Source of the DNA: Paracoccus liaowanqingii
Lineage (GTDB): Bacteria; Pseudomonadota; Alphaproteobacteria; Rhodobacterales; Rhodobacteraceae
Assembly: GCF_004683865.2 (NCBI RefSeq)
Contig: NZ_CP040760.1
Span: forward strand, 62,001-126,000
DNA: 64,000 bases
Direction of reading: 5' to 3'
Shown: piece after piece, positions 8,517-17,519 of the stretch
How positions within the stretch are numbered: position 1 is the first letter of the stretch
Layout: each line of letters starts with the position of its first letter
Notes under the pieces: generated by a model
What the model was told of the DNA's origin: nothing
What the model saw: the letters and a program-made list of their open reading frames with translations, nothing else
The model's database searches: none
Program-made: the position numbers and the translations under genes

Positions 8517-9222
8517 AGCTGGTCTCCTCTGTGGTGTGGTTGGCAAAACCACCATAGAGACCTGAGCCCAGTTATGGCCGCCTGCTGCGCATTTTTGAGG
8601 CTGCGCAGGCGGCCATAACCCTCTTCAGCGTATCTTTCCCAACATGCTACGGCAAGGAGTTCACCGATCGTCTGTTCGGCCTTCGCCGCCGGGGCCCCAC
8701 CGGCAACCATGACTTCGACCGCCTCTGCACCGATCTCGGCATCGAGCATCGCCTGGCCCCGCCGATGCACCCGCAGACCAATGGCATGGTCAAACGCTTC
8801 AACGGCCGGATCGAGGACGTCCTGCAAAGCCACCGCTTCCGCAGCGGCGAGGATCTCGAACAGACCATCCTGCGCTATGTCCGGCTCTACAACGGTCAGC
8901 TTCCGCAATCAGTATTGAAGGGCCGAACGCCAATCGACGCGCTCAAGGACTGGCAGAAACAAAGGCCGGGCCTGTTCAGGAAGCGGCCCTACAATCACGC
9001 GGGATGTGACACCTACTCACCACCTTGCTAGCCGCGACTACGAAGTCTGTGCCTACGAAGCCATGGCCTTACACAACTCCAAACGTGTATCGAAATCCGT
9101 GCCATTTTGCGACATGTTGCAAAAGGCGCCGTTTTGACGGCTTTTGCAGCACGTTTGGGACTGTTGCACCAAGGATCCAGACCGTGTGAAAACTCGAACC
9201 GGATTCCCAGCACTGAGCGGCC

Positions 9223-10683
9223 ATGGTATTTTTGGGCATGGCACATATTTCAGGCGGTGATCGGTCCCAACTCCTGCTTTTGCCGGACTCTGTGGACGAC
9301 TATGTGGGGCCGGACAATGTTGTCCGGTTTATCGATGCTTTCGTTGACGGGCTCGATCTGAGGGCAGCTGGCTTTGGGCGGGTCCAGGCGAAAAGTACCG
9401 GTCGACCGGGATATGATCCGGCCGATCTCTTGAAGCTCTACATTTACGGATACCTGAACCGGGTGCGGTCCAGCCGCCGGTTGGAGGTAGAGACGCATCG
9501 CAATCTTGAAGTCATCTGGCTGCTCCGCCGCCTGACCCCCGACTTCAAGACAATCGCAGACTTCCGACGCGACAACAGAACGGCGTTCCGCCAGGTGTTC
9601 CGGGAGTTCGTGCTGCTGTGTCGTGAACTCGACTTGTTCGGACGAGAGTTGATCGCAGTCGACGGCACCCGGATCAAGGCCGTGAACAGCCGGGAGCGGA
9701 ATTTCACCAAGGCCAAGCTGGCCAAAGCGATAGCGGAAAGCGATGAGCGCTTGGCGCGGTATCTCAAGCAGCTCGATGAGGCCGACAAGGACGGTGAGGA
9801 CGCGCCAGAGAGGGGCACCGTCGAGAGGCTGCAGGAAAAGATCGCAGCGCTCCGCAAGCGGCGTGAACGGCTTGATGATCATGGCAAAGCCCTTGCAGAC
9901 AGCGGCGCGGACCAGATCTCGCTGACCGACCCGGACGCACGCGCGATGCACTCCAGCAGTCGCGTCGGGGTCGGTTATAACGTCCAGATTGCGGTCGATA
10001 CCAAGCACAAACTGATTGCGGAGCAGCAGGTCCACAACAAGGTCAGCGACCTGGGCCTGCTGACCGAGACGGCCAAGGCTGCGCGTGAGACCCTCGATGT
10101 TGCGCAGATCGATGCCGTGGCCGACCGGGGCTACTTCAAGATCGAAGATATCGAGGCCTGCGAAACGGCAGGCATCGTCCCTTACGTTCCCAAACCGCAG
10201 CGCGGATCTGCCGTTGCCAAGGGATTTTTTCCCAAGGACCAGTTCCGTTATGACGCCGAGGCAGACATCTACACATGCCCGGGCGGCGCGGCTTTGCGCC
10301 ATGTGCACAGCCGCCCGGTTCGTGGCGAGATCCGCGTGTTCGATTATGCCAATGCCGCTGCCTGCAAGTCCTGCGCACTCAAGACACGTTGCACCACCGC
10401 GGCCTACCGCAAGGTTGCGCGCTATGAGAACGAGGCCGTGCTGGACCGGATGGCGAAACGGCTTGCCGCGCGGCCCGGGGTGCTCGATGAGCGGCGCGAG
10501 AGCGTCGAGCACCCGTTCGGCTCCGTGAAGCAATGGATGGGCCAGGGTGCATTCCTGATGCGCAGGCTGGAGAACGTGCGCGCTGAGTTCAGCCTGACGG
10601 CCATCGCCTACAATTTGCGTCGAGCGATCAGCCTTGTCGGCATTCCGGCGGAGCTATGGCCGATTTTGGGTGATGGGGTCTGA
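9223..10683 (+). CDS. IS1182-family transposase with C-terminus replaced by IS256 sequence
   Basis: A DDE transposase of 486 residues. Conserved blocks include DDYVGPDNVVRFIDAFVDGLDL, GYDPADLLKLYIYGYLNRVRSSRRLE, the first catalytic Asp in LIAVDGTRIKAVNS, the second in DAVADRGYF, a zinc-ribbon-like CPGG...CKSC...RC, and the catalytic Glu in RRESVEHPFGSVKQWMG. The original ending was GIPALIAAVRP (the lost part is at 12051-12074). IS256 insertion at 10651 replaced the last eight residues with ELWPILGDGV. All catalytic residues are kept, so activity may survive. The start may instead be the ATG at 9238 (MAHISGGDRSQ), which fits the family better. Confidence 0.87.
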   Translation: MVFLGMAHISGGDRSQLLLLPDSVDDYVGPDNVVRFIDAFVDGLDLRAAGFGRVQAKSTGRPGYDPADLLKLYIYGYLNRVRSSRRLEVETHRNLEVIWLLRRLTPDFKTIADFRRDNRTAFRQVFREFVLLCRELDLFGRELIAVDGTRIKAVNSRERNFTKAKLAKAIAESDERLARYLKQLDEADKDGEDAPERGTVERLQEKIAALRKRRERLDDHGKALADSGADQISLTDPDARAMHSSSRVGVGYNVQIAVDTKHKLIAEQQVHNKVSDLGLLTETAKAARETLDVAQIDAVADRGYFKIEDIEACETAGIVPYVPKPQRGSAVAKGFFPKDQFRYDAEADIYTCPGGAALRHVHSRPVRGEIRVFDYANAAACKSCALKTRCTTAAYRKVARYENEAVLDRMAKRLAARPGVLDERRESVEHPFGSVKQWMGQGAFLMRRLENVRAEFSLTAIAYNLRRAISLVGIPAELWPILGDGV

Positions 10684-12050
10684 GAAGGCGGCGTATCGTG
10701 GTGGGTGTCAAAGCCTGCCAGAACCTCCCGAAGGAGCGATACGCCTTGGAAGATGATATCACGATCACCCCGCTTCACCAGCCCGGATCTGTCGTTGATC
10801 CACTCACCGAGATTGCACGCGACGGCGCCCGGCAGATGCTGGCAGCGGCACTCAGGGCTGAGGCCGCGAGTTTTGTCGCGCAGTTTGCTGAGGAGCGCCT
10901 GCCCGATGGCAGGCAGCGCGTTGTCCACCACGGCACCGGCCCTGAGCGGAACATCCAGACCGGGATCGGCCCTATCCCGGTGCAGAGACAGAAGGTGCGC
11001 GACCGGGCAGCTGATGCGCCGCCGGAGGACAAGATCCGGTTCAATTCGCGCATTCTTCCGAAGTGGGCGCGCCGTTCGCCTAGCCTTGATGCTCTGCTTC
11101 CGGTCCTCTACTTGCGCGGCGTCTCGACTGGAGACTTCCAGGAGGCTCTGAGCGCGCTGGTCGGTCCGGATGCGCCCAACCTGTCGCCAGGAGCGATCTC
11201 GCGGCTCACGGGCGAGTGGCAAGCAGAACATGACCGCTGGCAACGCCGAAACCTCTCGGCCCGGCGCTACGTCTATGTCTGGGCCGACGGCGTGTATCTG
11301 CAGGCCCGGATGGAGCCGCAGGCCGAGTGCATGCTGGTGATCATCGGGGCGACGCCGGAAGGGAAGAAGGAGCTGCTGGGGTTCCAGGTTGGGGTCCGCG
11401 AGAGCGCGCAGAGCTGGCATGAACTGCTGGTCGACCTCAGGGCCCGCGGCCTCTCGGCGCCACCGGACCTCGCGGTCGGAGATGGTGCCCTTGGCTTCTG
11501 GAAGGCGCTGGATGAGATCTTCCCCGACACGCGCCACCAACGCTGTTGGACCCACAAGGTGTCCAACGTCCTGAACAAGCTTCCGAAGTCGATGCACCCG
11601 GCGGTGAAGACTGACCTGCGGGAGATCTGGCAAGCCGCGACCCGCGCGGCGGCAGAGACCGCCGTCAATACCTTCGTCGAGAAGTATGGCGTGAAATACG
11701 AGAAAGCCGTCGCCTGCCTGACCAAGGATCGAGAGGCACTGCTGGCCTTCTACGACTTCCCGGCCGCTCACTGGGACCACCTGCGCACGTCCAACCCGAT
11801 CGAGAGCGTCTTCGCGACCGTCCGCCATCGCACCGTCCGAACCAAAGGCGCGTTGTCTCAGAAGACAGCGAAGCTGATGGTGTTCAAGCTGGTTCAGGCC
11901 GCAGCGAAGAAATGGCGACGACTGAAGGGCGCAAACCAGTTGCCTCTCGTCGTCGAAGGCGTCAAGTTCACTGACGGTGTCGCCGAGCAGGACGCCAACG
12001 AAAGCCGCGCCGCTTGATCAGGCCGCGTCACCCAAAATCCCGCATAGCTC
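10651..12050. mobile_element. IS256-family insertion sequence (copy 1) inside IS1182
   Basis: A complete 1400-bp element. The inverted ends read GAGCTATGGCCGATTTTGGG from 10651 and, on the other strand from 12050, GAGCTATGCGGGATTTTGGG. A perfect 9-bp target duplication ATTCCGGCG is at 10642-10650 and 12051-12059. Removing the element and one repeat restores the natural end of the IS1182 transposase, which proves the order of events: IS1182 first, IS256 second. Confidence 0.92.
10698..12017 (+). CDS. IS256-family (mutator-type) transposase
   Basis: A DDE transposase of up to 439 residues. The N-terminal part (DPLTEIARDGARQMLAAALRAEAASFV) is the usual helical region; catalytic Asp residues lie in YVYVWADGVYLQAR and DLAVGDGALGFWKAL, the QRCWTHKVSNVLNKLP block is a family hallmark, and the Glu lies in RTSNPIESVFATVRHRT. 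The frame opens with a GTG at 10698, but a TTG at 10746 (LEDDITITPL) follows an AAGGAG ribosome binding site and is a likely start. It appears intact. It is a different lineage from the second IS256 copy at 57.1-58.5 kb. Confidence 0.9.
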   Translation: MVGVKACQNLPKERYALEDDITITPLHQPGSVVDPLTEIARDGARQMLAAALRAEAASFVAQFAEERLPDGRQRVVHHGTGPERNIQTGIGPIPVQRQKVRDRAADAPPEDKIRFNSRILPKWARRSPSLDALLPVLYLRGVSTGDFQEALSALVGPDAPNLSPGAISRLTGEWQAEHDRWQRRNLSARRYVYVWADGVYLQARMEPQAECMLVIIGATPEGKKELLGFQVGVRESAQSWHELLVDLRARGLSAPPDLAVGDGALGFWKALDEIFPDTRHQRCWTHKVSNVLNKLPKSMHPAVKTDLREIWQAATRAAAETAVNTFVEKYGVKYEKAVACLTKDREALLAFYDFPAAHWDHLRTSNPIESVFATVRHRTVRTKGALSQKTAKLMVFKLVQAAAKKWRRLKGANQLPLVVEGVKFTDGVAEQDANESRAA

Positions 12051-12571
12051 ATTCCGGCGTTGATTGCGGCTGTCCGACCGTAAAGGCTCAATATTTCCTC
12101 AAGTATCAGCCCATATTCGCCTTCAGCAACCCCCACAGGACCCCACGGCCCACGATCAAGCATTTGATCCGGATCCCCTAAAAGAAAGGCTCCGATCCAG
12201 CCAAAACCCCTGCACGCCATCAGACCTCGGCAAGTTTTCACACGGTCTGGATCGTTTTTGAACACTTTGAAAAAGGGGCAGGGGAGGCGGGCATTCGTTG
12301 ATCCGCGTTGCAGCTTTGAACCTGCTGCATGTCACTATGTTTGCCTACTTAGGAAAGCAGTATGACCTTTTGGTCCGACAAAAGGTCAAAATGACGTTTT
12401 TGCTTGACACTCGTAAGCGGTCTTCGGGATTTGCGATTGCAGTTCCCGGGATCACCGCACCTCTTGGGAAAGCAGCCTCACGCCTGGAAGACAGCATCGA
12501 CCCTAACAGCCCTAAACCGTCATTTAGCCGTCACTACCGGCACGCTATCTGGGCTCTTTTTGGGGGACACG

Positions 12572-13354
12572 ATGTCCGACCTCGATAATCTGATGATAGT
12601 AGCGCTTCGCCTTGCGGATTTGGCGGCAAATATTTCTGCCGATGCATGGTGCAGTGACCTCGCTGTAGATTACAAATCGGATGGCTCGTCGCTGACCCAG
12701 GCAGACTTGCTTATCGAGACGCGGTGGCGCGAAGAGATCAAGCGGCAGTTCCCATCGCACGGCATACTAGGTGAGGAGTACGGGTCCGATACTGGAACCA
12801 GCGCCTTTACTTGGGTGCTCGACCCAATCGACGGAACCCGTCAGTTCGGGACCGGACTTTTGAATTTCGCTTCGCTGATCAGCGTGTGCAGGGACGGCGT
12901 GCCGGTTCTGGGGATCATTGATGGGCCCGGACCACGCGCACGTTATGCTGCGGCTGAAGGGAAAGGCACCCTGTTCGCAGGCCGTCCTGTTCGCAGCAGT
13001 TCGCGGCGGGATATGATGGAAGCTGTGATCAGCCTAGCCAATCCAGACAGCTTTGGGAGGGAAAGCGCCTCTGGTTACGAAAAACTGCGTTCAACGGGGC
13101 GTGTGCGAGTCTTTGATGGTGGAGCGCCGGCATACGGCGCGCTCGCCCGAGGACTTATAGATATTTGCCTGAATGGTGACGATCTGGACGCATATGACAT
13201 CTGCGCCCTATGCCCTGTGGTACAGGAGGCCGGAGGTACGATCACCGACTGGAGGGGGCAGCCACTATCATTGGCATCAAGCGGGGCCATCGTTGCCAGT
13301 GCCTCGCCTCAACTTCATGCCAAGGTTTTGAAACAGCTTTTGCCGACTAGCTGA
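12572..13354 (+). CDS. hisN: Inositol-monophosphatase-family phosphatase, HisN-like (histidinol-phosphatase candidate)
   Basis: A magnesium-dependent phosphatase of 260 residues. The three IMPase metal-binding motifs are present: GEEYG (about residue 68), DPIDGTRQF (about 87-95) and, near the C-terminus, DAYDICALCPVVQEAGGTITDW. The TRQF after DPIDGT is typical of HisN histidinol-phosphate phosphatases and related sugar-phosphate phosphatases. The ATG follows GGGGG; an in-frame open region upstream (from 12404) has no homology and is not used. Neighbours are argC and an HD nucleotidase, so amino-acid biosynthesis is plausible, but myo-inositol or nucleotide (CysQ-like) phosphatase activity is the alternative. 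Confidence 0.75.
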   Translation: MSDLDNLMIVALRLADLAANISADAWCSDLAVDYKSDGSSLTQADLLIETRWREEIKRQFPSHGILGEEYGSDTGTSAFTWVLDPIDGTRQFGTGLLNFASLISVCRDGVPVLGIIDGPGPRARYAAAEGKGTLFAGRPVRSSSRRDMMEAVISLANPDSFGRESASGYEKLRSTGRVRVFDGGAPAYGALARGLIDICLNGDDLDAYDICALCPVVQEAGGTITDWRGQPLSLASSGAIVASASPQLHAKVLKQLLPTS

Positions 13355-13516
13355 CCTACAGCTAGATCCCGCATAGCTGTCGCCTGTTCTGCGCACGGGC
13401 GTCTTCGCGAAGAGCCCTTTGCGGTCATTCACCTCGTGGACAATGGGGTGCAAATCATCGAAGTTTCACATGAACTTGCCGATTATGTTTACTCCTTTTG
13501 TAAGTAGGACATCACC

Positions 13517-14494
13517 ATGAGCATTCGCGTCGGCATTGTCGGCATCAGCGGTTTTGGCGGCGGTGAAGCGCTGCGATTGATCGCCAGCCACCCGTCGTTC
13601 GAGCTGGTCTATGCCGCAGGAGAGGGCAGTGCTGGCAGTCGGTTGATCGACCGCTTCCCTGGCGTGCCCAGAAAGCTGGCCGATCTGGTGATCGAGAAGT
13701 GGGACCCTGCTGCGCTGCCAAAGCTGGACGTGCTCTTCGCCTCGCTGCCTACGGGCACATCGGCCGAAGCACTGGCGCGTGTTCCTGATGGGGTGAAGAT
13801 CGTCGATATCGGCGGCGACCACCGCTACGTCGAGGGATGGGCTTACGGCTTGGCCGACATCTGGCCTGCACAACTTGAAGGTCAGAGCCGCGTCGCGAAC
13901 CCCGGGTGTTTTCCTGCAGCAACGCTGAATGCGCTGGCTCCACTGCTGGTGAACAAGCTGATCGCGCCCGGCAACATCATCATCGACGCTAAGACCGGCA
14001 TTTCCGGCGCAGGTCGGGGCGGTGGTGACAGCAAATTCGGATACGCAGAGAGCAACGAAAACTTGCAGCCCTATGGTTTGCTCAAGCATGTCCACATGCC
14101 CGAGATAGCCAAGACCATCGAACATCTCAGCGGTGGCGACGCCTCCGGGCTGGTCTTTACGCCGCATCTGGTGCCGATGACCCGTGGTGTGCTGGTCACC
14201 ATCTACTGTCGCGGAACCGCGACCACCGATCAGTGCCTGGACGCAGCAAGGCGCTACTATGCCGATCGTGCTTTTGTGCGGGTGACCGATAAGCCGCCAC
14301 AAACAAAATGGGCTACCGGCTCGAACCTCTCATTCGTCAGCTATGCAGCTGATCCCGAGCGAAACCTGGTGATCGCGATGGGTGTGGTGGATAATCTTGG
14401 CAAGGGAGCAGCCGGCCATGCGGTGCAAAACGCAAACCTGATTTGCGGCCTGCCAGAAACCGCTGGTCTGGAAGGCGCATCCGTTTGGCCGTAA
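13517..14494 (+). CDS. argC: N-acetyl-gamma-glutamyl-phosphate reductase
   Basis: An NADPH-dependent reductase of arginine (ornithine) biosynthesis, 325 residues, normal length. The Rossmann start is VGIVGISGFGGGEALRL; the catalytic cysteine is Cys131 in VANPGCFPAA; the substrate-site histidine is in FTPHLVPMTRG and the tail DNLGKGAAGHAVQNANLICGL is characteristic. GFGGGE replaces the usual GYTGAE of the coenzyme loop, seen in some paralogues. It follows the hisN-like gene by 162 bp and ends 12 bp before the HD gene, suggesting co-transcription with the latter. It may be a second argC copy, which cannot be judged from this window. Confidence 0.9.
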   Translation: MSIRVGIVGISGFGGGEALRLIASHPSFELVYAAGEGSAGSRLIDRFPGVPRKLADLVIEKWDPAALPKLDVLFASLPTGTSAEALARVPDGVKIVDIGGDHRYVEGWAYGLADIWPAQLEGQSRVANPGCFPAATLNALAPLLVNKLIAPGNIIIDAKTGISGAGRGGGDSKFGYAESNENLQPYGLLKHVHMPEIAKTIEHLSGGDASGLVFTPHLVPMTRGVLVTIYCRGTATTDQCLDAARRYYADRAFVRVTDKPPQTKWATGSNLSFVSYAADPERNLVIAMGVVDNLGKGAAGHAVQNANLICGLPETAGLEGASVWP

Positions 14495-14506
14495 CAGGAG
14501 CGCCCC

Positions 14507-14893
14507 ATGACCGAAAACAACTGCGATAGCGCAAGACTTCCCCGTGCCGACGCAGAGGCCATTGTGAACGTGCTGGGCTTGGCCGAAAACCTGAAGACCG
14601 AGATGCGCCATAGCTGGTTATCGAATGGCCGGCAGGAAAGTGTCGCGGAACATACGTGGATGATGTCAGTGGCGGCCGTCCTGATAGCTCCGCACCTTCA
14701 GCATCCTGTCGATCTGGGGCAAACCCTGAAGCTGATCGCGCTTCACGACATAGCAGAGGCCATCACCGGGGATATCCCATACTTTGAGGAAAGCGCCCGT
14801 AAAGACACCAAGCTTGCCGATGAAGCTGAAGCCATGAAAGCAATGCGCGGGATGCTTCCAGCGGCTTCGGTGTCAATCGGCGCCCAATATTGA
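14507..14893 (+). pseudogene. HD-domain hydrolase (5'-deoxynucleotidase YfbR-like), cut off by IS21
   Basis: The surviving 120 residues hold a typical YfbR-type HD domain: NLKTEMRHSW (first His), SVAEHTWMMSVAAVLIAP (His) and LKLIALHDIAEAITGDIPYFE (HD pair). The family is usually about 190 residues and ends with an AKFVKALDKLEA-type helix, which is missing: the IS21 left end begins at 14871, and the last codons (SVSIGAQY) come from the IS. No matching 3' remainder is found after the IS at 17370, so DNA was lost next to the element. Translation is probably coupled to argC (12-bp gap, ATG after GGAGCGCC). Confidence 0.82.
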
Positions 14894-14990
14894 CCCCCTT
14901 TCGGCGTGCAATTTTGACCCCTTAGCTGTGTGGTGATCAGGGTCTGTCCCGACGCAGCTGATCATGTTGCGGAGGCGGGACAGACCCTGA

Positions 14991-15719
14991 TCAGGCGCGG
15001 TTCTTGAAGCGCCAGGACTCGTTGCCGGTTTCGAGGATCTCGCAGTGATGCGTGAGGCGGTCGAGCAGGGCCGTTGTCATCTTGGCATCGCCGAAGACGG
15101 CCGGCCATTCGCCGAAGGCAAGGTTCGTCGTGACGATGATGGACGTGCGCTCGTAGAGCTTGCTGATCAGGTGGAACAGCAACTGGCCGCCTGCCTGAGC
15201 GAATGGAAGATATCCCAGTTCGTCGAGTACGATGAAGTCGAGACGGGTCAGGTATTCGGCCGTGCGCCCCTGTTTACCGCTGCGGCTCTCGGTATCGAGC
15301 CTGTTCACCAGATCGACCACGTTGAAGAAGCGGCCTCGGGTGCCGTTCCGTATCAAGGCGCGAGCGATCGCGATGGCGAGATGTGACTTTCCCGTGCCAG
15401 TGCCACCGATCAGCACGACATTGCGCTGGTCGGCCACGAATGTGCCAGTCGCAAGATCGCGCACCAGGCCCTCGTTGACCGGTGTGTCGGCAAAGTCGAA
15501 GTCTTCGATATCCTTCGCGAGCGGCAGCTTTGCCACGGTGAGCTGATACTTGATCGATCGGGCCTGCTTCTCGGCGATCTCTGACTGCAACAGATCACCG
15601 ACAATACGGGGCGGTTCGAACTGGCGCTTGATACTGGTGGCCATGATCTCGTCATAGGCGCTGCGCATCCCGTAGAGCTTGAGAGTGGCCATCAATTCCA
15701 GAACCTGGGTGCGTTCCAT
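14991..15719 (-). CDS. istB: IS21 helper ATPase IstB
   Basis: A DnaA/DnaC-like AAA+ ATPase of 242 residues that assembles with IstA during IS21 transposition. The Walker A motif GGTGTGKSH is at about residues 104-112, Walker B is [11 protein letters not shown], and the sensor/arginine region is [18 protein letters not shown]. It appears intact. Its start overlaps the istA end by 68 bp, the usual tight coupling in this family. Confidence 0.95.
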   Translation of the reverse strand: MERTQVLELMATLKLYGMRSAYDEIMATSIKRQFEPPRIVGDLLQSEIAEKQARSIKYQLTVAKLPLAKDIEDFDFADTPVNEGLVRDLATGTFVADQRNVVLIGGTGTGKSHLAIAIARALIRNGTRGRFFNVVDLVNRLDTESRSGKQGRTAEYLTRLDFIVLDELGYLPFAQAGGQLLFHLISKLYERTSIIVTTNLAFGEWPAVFGDAKMTTALLDRLTHHCEILETGNESWRFKNRA

Positions 15720-17272
15720 CGTAGTTTGTCCTCCTGAGGCTGTCGTAGCGTGCGCAATCAGCCACGGGCTCGTGGGTCAGCCGCAACGCGGTGGGGGTGA
15801 GAAGCAATGGAGGTGGTGCCGGGTCCCGGCTGCGCGCGAGGATGTTGATGATGACCGGCGCCGAAAAGACGCCCTGTGCGAGGGCCTCCTGGCACGCGGC
15901 TTCCACAGCAAGGAGGCCATCGGTCGCGACGCAGCCGAGGATTGCCACCATCTGTCGGTCGCCGTCATTCATGCTCTTGAGCTTGCGGCGCACCGTCGCT
16001 ATCGCGGTCGGCAGCACCCAGTTCTGGAACGGGGCACCATTCCGTAAGGCGCCGGGTTTGCGTGCCAGAACAGGCACATAGTGCCAGGGATCGTAGACCG
16101 TCTCGTTCCTGCCAAAGCAGCGGGAATGTTCTGCCACGATGACCCCGTCCTGCCGGATGACGATCTTCTCGGCATAAGCGTGGACTTCGACGGGCCGTCC
16201 GACAGCCGTCGAGATCACGGAATACCTGTTGTTGTCGAACCGGACGAGGCAGGTCTTGGAGACGGAGGCCGGAACGGAATGGAAGCCGTCAAACGAGCCG
16301 ACATAGGGGACGAGGGTCGCGCGCTCTGTCTCGAACATCTGCCAGATCATCTGATCGCTGCGCTCAGGGTGCTTGTGCGCCTTCGCATAGGCGATGCATT
16401 TGTCGAGCAGCCAGACGTTCAGCTCGTCCAGGCTCCTGACCCGAAGCCTTGGGGTGAAGAACCGTTCGCGCACAAGGCCAACCTGGTTCTCGACCTGGCC
16501 TTTCTCCCAGCCCGACGCAGGCGTGCAGGCAACCGGCTGAACCAGATAGTGGCTGCACATCTGCAAAAAGCGCCGATTGTAGAGCCGCTCCTTGCCGATA
16601 AAGACCGCCTCGACCGCCGTCTTCATGTTGTCGTAGATCCCGCGCGTGCAAGTGCCCTTGAAGAAGGCGAAGGCCCGGTCATGCGCGTCGAACATCGAAG
16701 CCACCGCGGCGCCATCGGTTTGAGCCCGATGGCTGAGGCTCCTGGCTCTCGCGCATATACGCCCGGGCGAACATCATGCGGCTGTGGCAGAGCCTGACAT
16801 GCGCGACCTTGACCGTCGTCGTCACGCCGTTGATCAGCACGACCTCATGGCTCCAGTCGAATTGGTAGGCCTCGCCGGGCGCATAGTAGAGCGGCACGTA
16901 GGCTTCGGCAGCCGCTGATCCGCGCGCCTTCGACCAAGTCTTGGCGTAACGCCGGATTGCATCGTAACTGCCCTCGTAGCCGAGTGACCGGACCTCCTCG
17001 TAGATCCGGATCAGGGTCAGCCGTTCTCGCGACGCCTTGCCTTCATTGGCAACTAGGAACCGATCCACCTCCGACTGCCAGGGCCCAACCCGCGGCATCG
17101 GCTGATGGTCACGCTCGTAGGTGAAGTCCGTCTCGTCTGACCGCAGGATCTTGCGCACCGTGTTGCGCGACACATGCAGGTCCCGGACGATGCGCTTCAT
17201 CGACCAGCCCTGCACATGAAACGCCCGACGCACCCGCGCTATCGTATCCACTCGCTTCAACTCCCCCTCCAT
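15652..17272 (-). pseudogene. istA: IS21 transposase IstA, disrupted by a 43-bp insertion
   Basis: The N-terminal part (17272-16679) has the helix-turn-helix (MKRIVRDLHVSRNTVRKILR) and the first catalytic Asp (YQFDWSHEVV). The C-terminal part (to 15652) has GIYDNMKTAVE (second Asp) and SGWEKGQVENQVGLVR (Glu). Between RAYMRESQE and MFDAHDRAFAFF lies an extra 43 bp (about 16694-16736) that shifts the frame. The extra piece contains a perfect 8-bp inverted repeat (GCCATCGG at 16711-16718 and CCGATGGC at 16726-16733). Without it the two halves join in frame to a normal-length IstA. Confidence 0.85.
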
Positions 17273-17519
17273 CCGCTGCCTCGCAACGGATGGTCAGATG
17301 AAACCCGAGGGGGGTCAAAATTGGACGCCGATTACCCCGCCAAGGGGGTCAGTTTTGCACGCCGAAACACAGGCCTCGGATCTTTGATGTCCAATCACCC
17401 TCATCCTGAGAAGGCTGAAGGAGATCTGCGACACCTTGCGGTCAACAGACCAAAGAGGCCTTGCGAACGGGACGTTGCACTGCATCCGCCCCGCCCGCTT
17501 GCCTCAAGGGCACGTCTGG

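Larger units (their letters stand above)
7021..8650 (-). mobile_element. IS110-family element (IS1111-like) inserted in the IS481 transposase
   Basis: The insertion point is exact because the host gene reads ...CACCGACAAC | GGCAAGGAG... on the two sides. The dinucleotide AC is repeated at 7019-7020 and 8649-8650, the short core repeat expected of IS110-type recombination. Subterminal inverted repeats ATGTTGGGA (7026-7034) and TCCCAACAT (8637-8645) sit a few bases inside the ends, as in the IS1111 subgroup. The 1630-bp element holds one transposase gene on the minus strand and about 200 bp of non-coding sequence after it. Confidence 0.82.
6321..9011. mobile_element. IS481-family insertion sequence, interrupted by an IS110-type element
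   Basis: The ends are imperfect inverted repeats: the left begins TGTCCCATCCCGGATGAT at 6321 and the right, read inward from 9011, begins TGTCACATCCCGCGTGAT. A perfect 6-bp target duplication CCTACT flanks the element (6315-6320 and 9012-9017). Without the nested insert (7021-8650) the element is about 1.06 kb, normal for IS481. The transposase is broken, so the copy cannot move by itself. Confidence 0.85.
6413..9031 (+). pseudogene. IS481-family transposase, frameshifted and split by an insertion
   Basis: The N-terminal half (6413 to about 6975) carries the helix-turn-helix (AWRVAERYGISMQTVWKW) and the first catalytic aspartate region (GYVHVDVKYLPQM; LFVAIDRATRWVFV). A one-base shift in the stretch coding for ARRLSRAIWN moves the continuation DLERAAPMTITRVLTDN into the next frame. 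After the insert the protein resumes as GKEFTDRLFG and MHPQTNGMVKRFNGRIEDVL, which contains the last catalytic glutamate, and ends with HAGCDT across the right inverted repeat. The frameshift and the 1.63-kb insertion are two separate inactivating lesions. Confidence 0.85.
9174..12253. mobile_element. IS1182-family insertion sequence, interrupted by IS256
   Basis: Perfect 21-bp inverted repeats mark the ends: 9174-9194 (starting GATCCAGACCGTGTG) and the exact reverse complement at 12233-12253. Subtracting the nested IS256 and its duplicated target gives about 1.67 kb, normal for IS1182. I see no clear target duplication at the outer ends. A hairpin of TGCAAAAG (9118-9125) with CTTTTGCA (9141-9148) lies just outside the left end. 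Confidence 0.82.
14871..17369. mobile_element. IS21-family insertion sequence (copy 1)
   Basis: The ends carry the multiple TGT...TTGACCCC repeats typical of IS21: the left begins TGTCAATCGGCGCCCAATAT at 14871 with a second block at about 14900-14922, and the right, read inward from 17369, begins TGTTTCGGCGTGCAAAACTG. The element is 2499 bp and holds istB and a broken istA on the minus strand. The bases next to the two ends (CTTCGG left, CAGGCC right) are not a direct repeat, so the flanks have been rearranged since insertion. Confidence 0.85.

Noticed and set aside
9118..9148. TGCAAAAG...CTTTTGCA as a possible IS end
   Set aside because: The 21-bp perfect repeats at 9174 and 12233 are better ends for the IS1182; this hairpin has no partner on the right side.
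13355..13507. Open frame after hisN ending in FAVIHLVDNGVQIIEV...YSFCK
   Set aside because: It reads like the tail of a protein but has no ATG and no ribosome binding site; possibly a gene remnant, too short to call.
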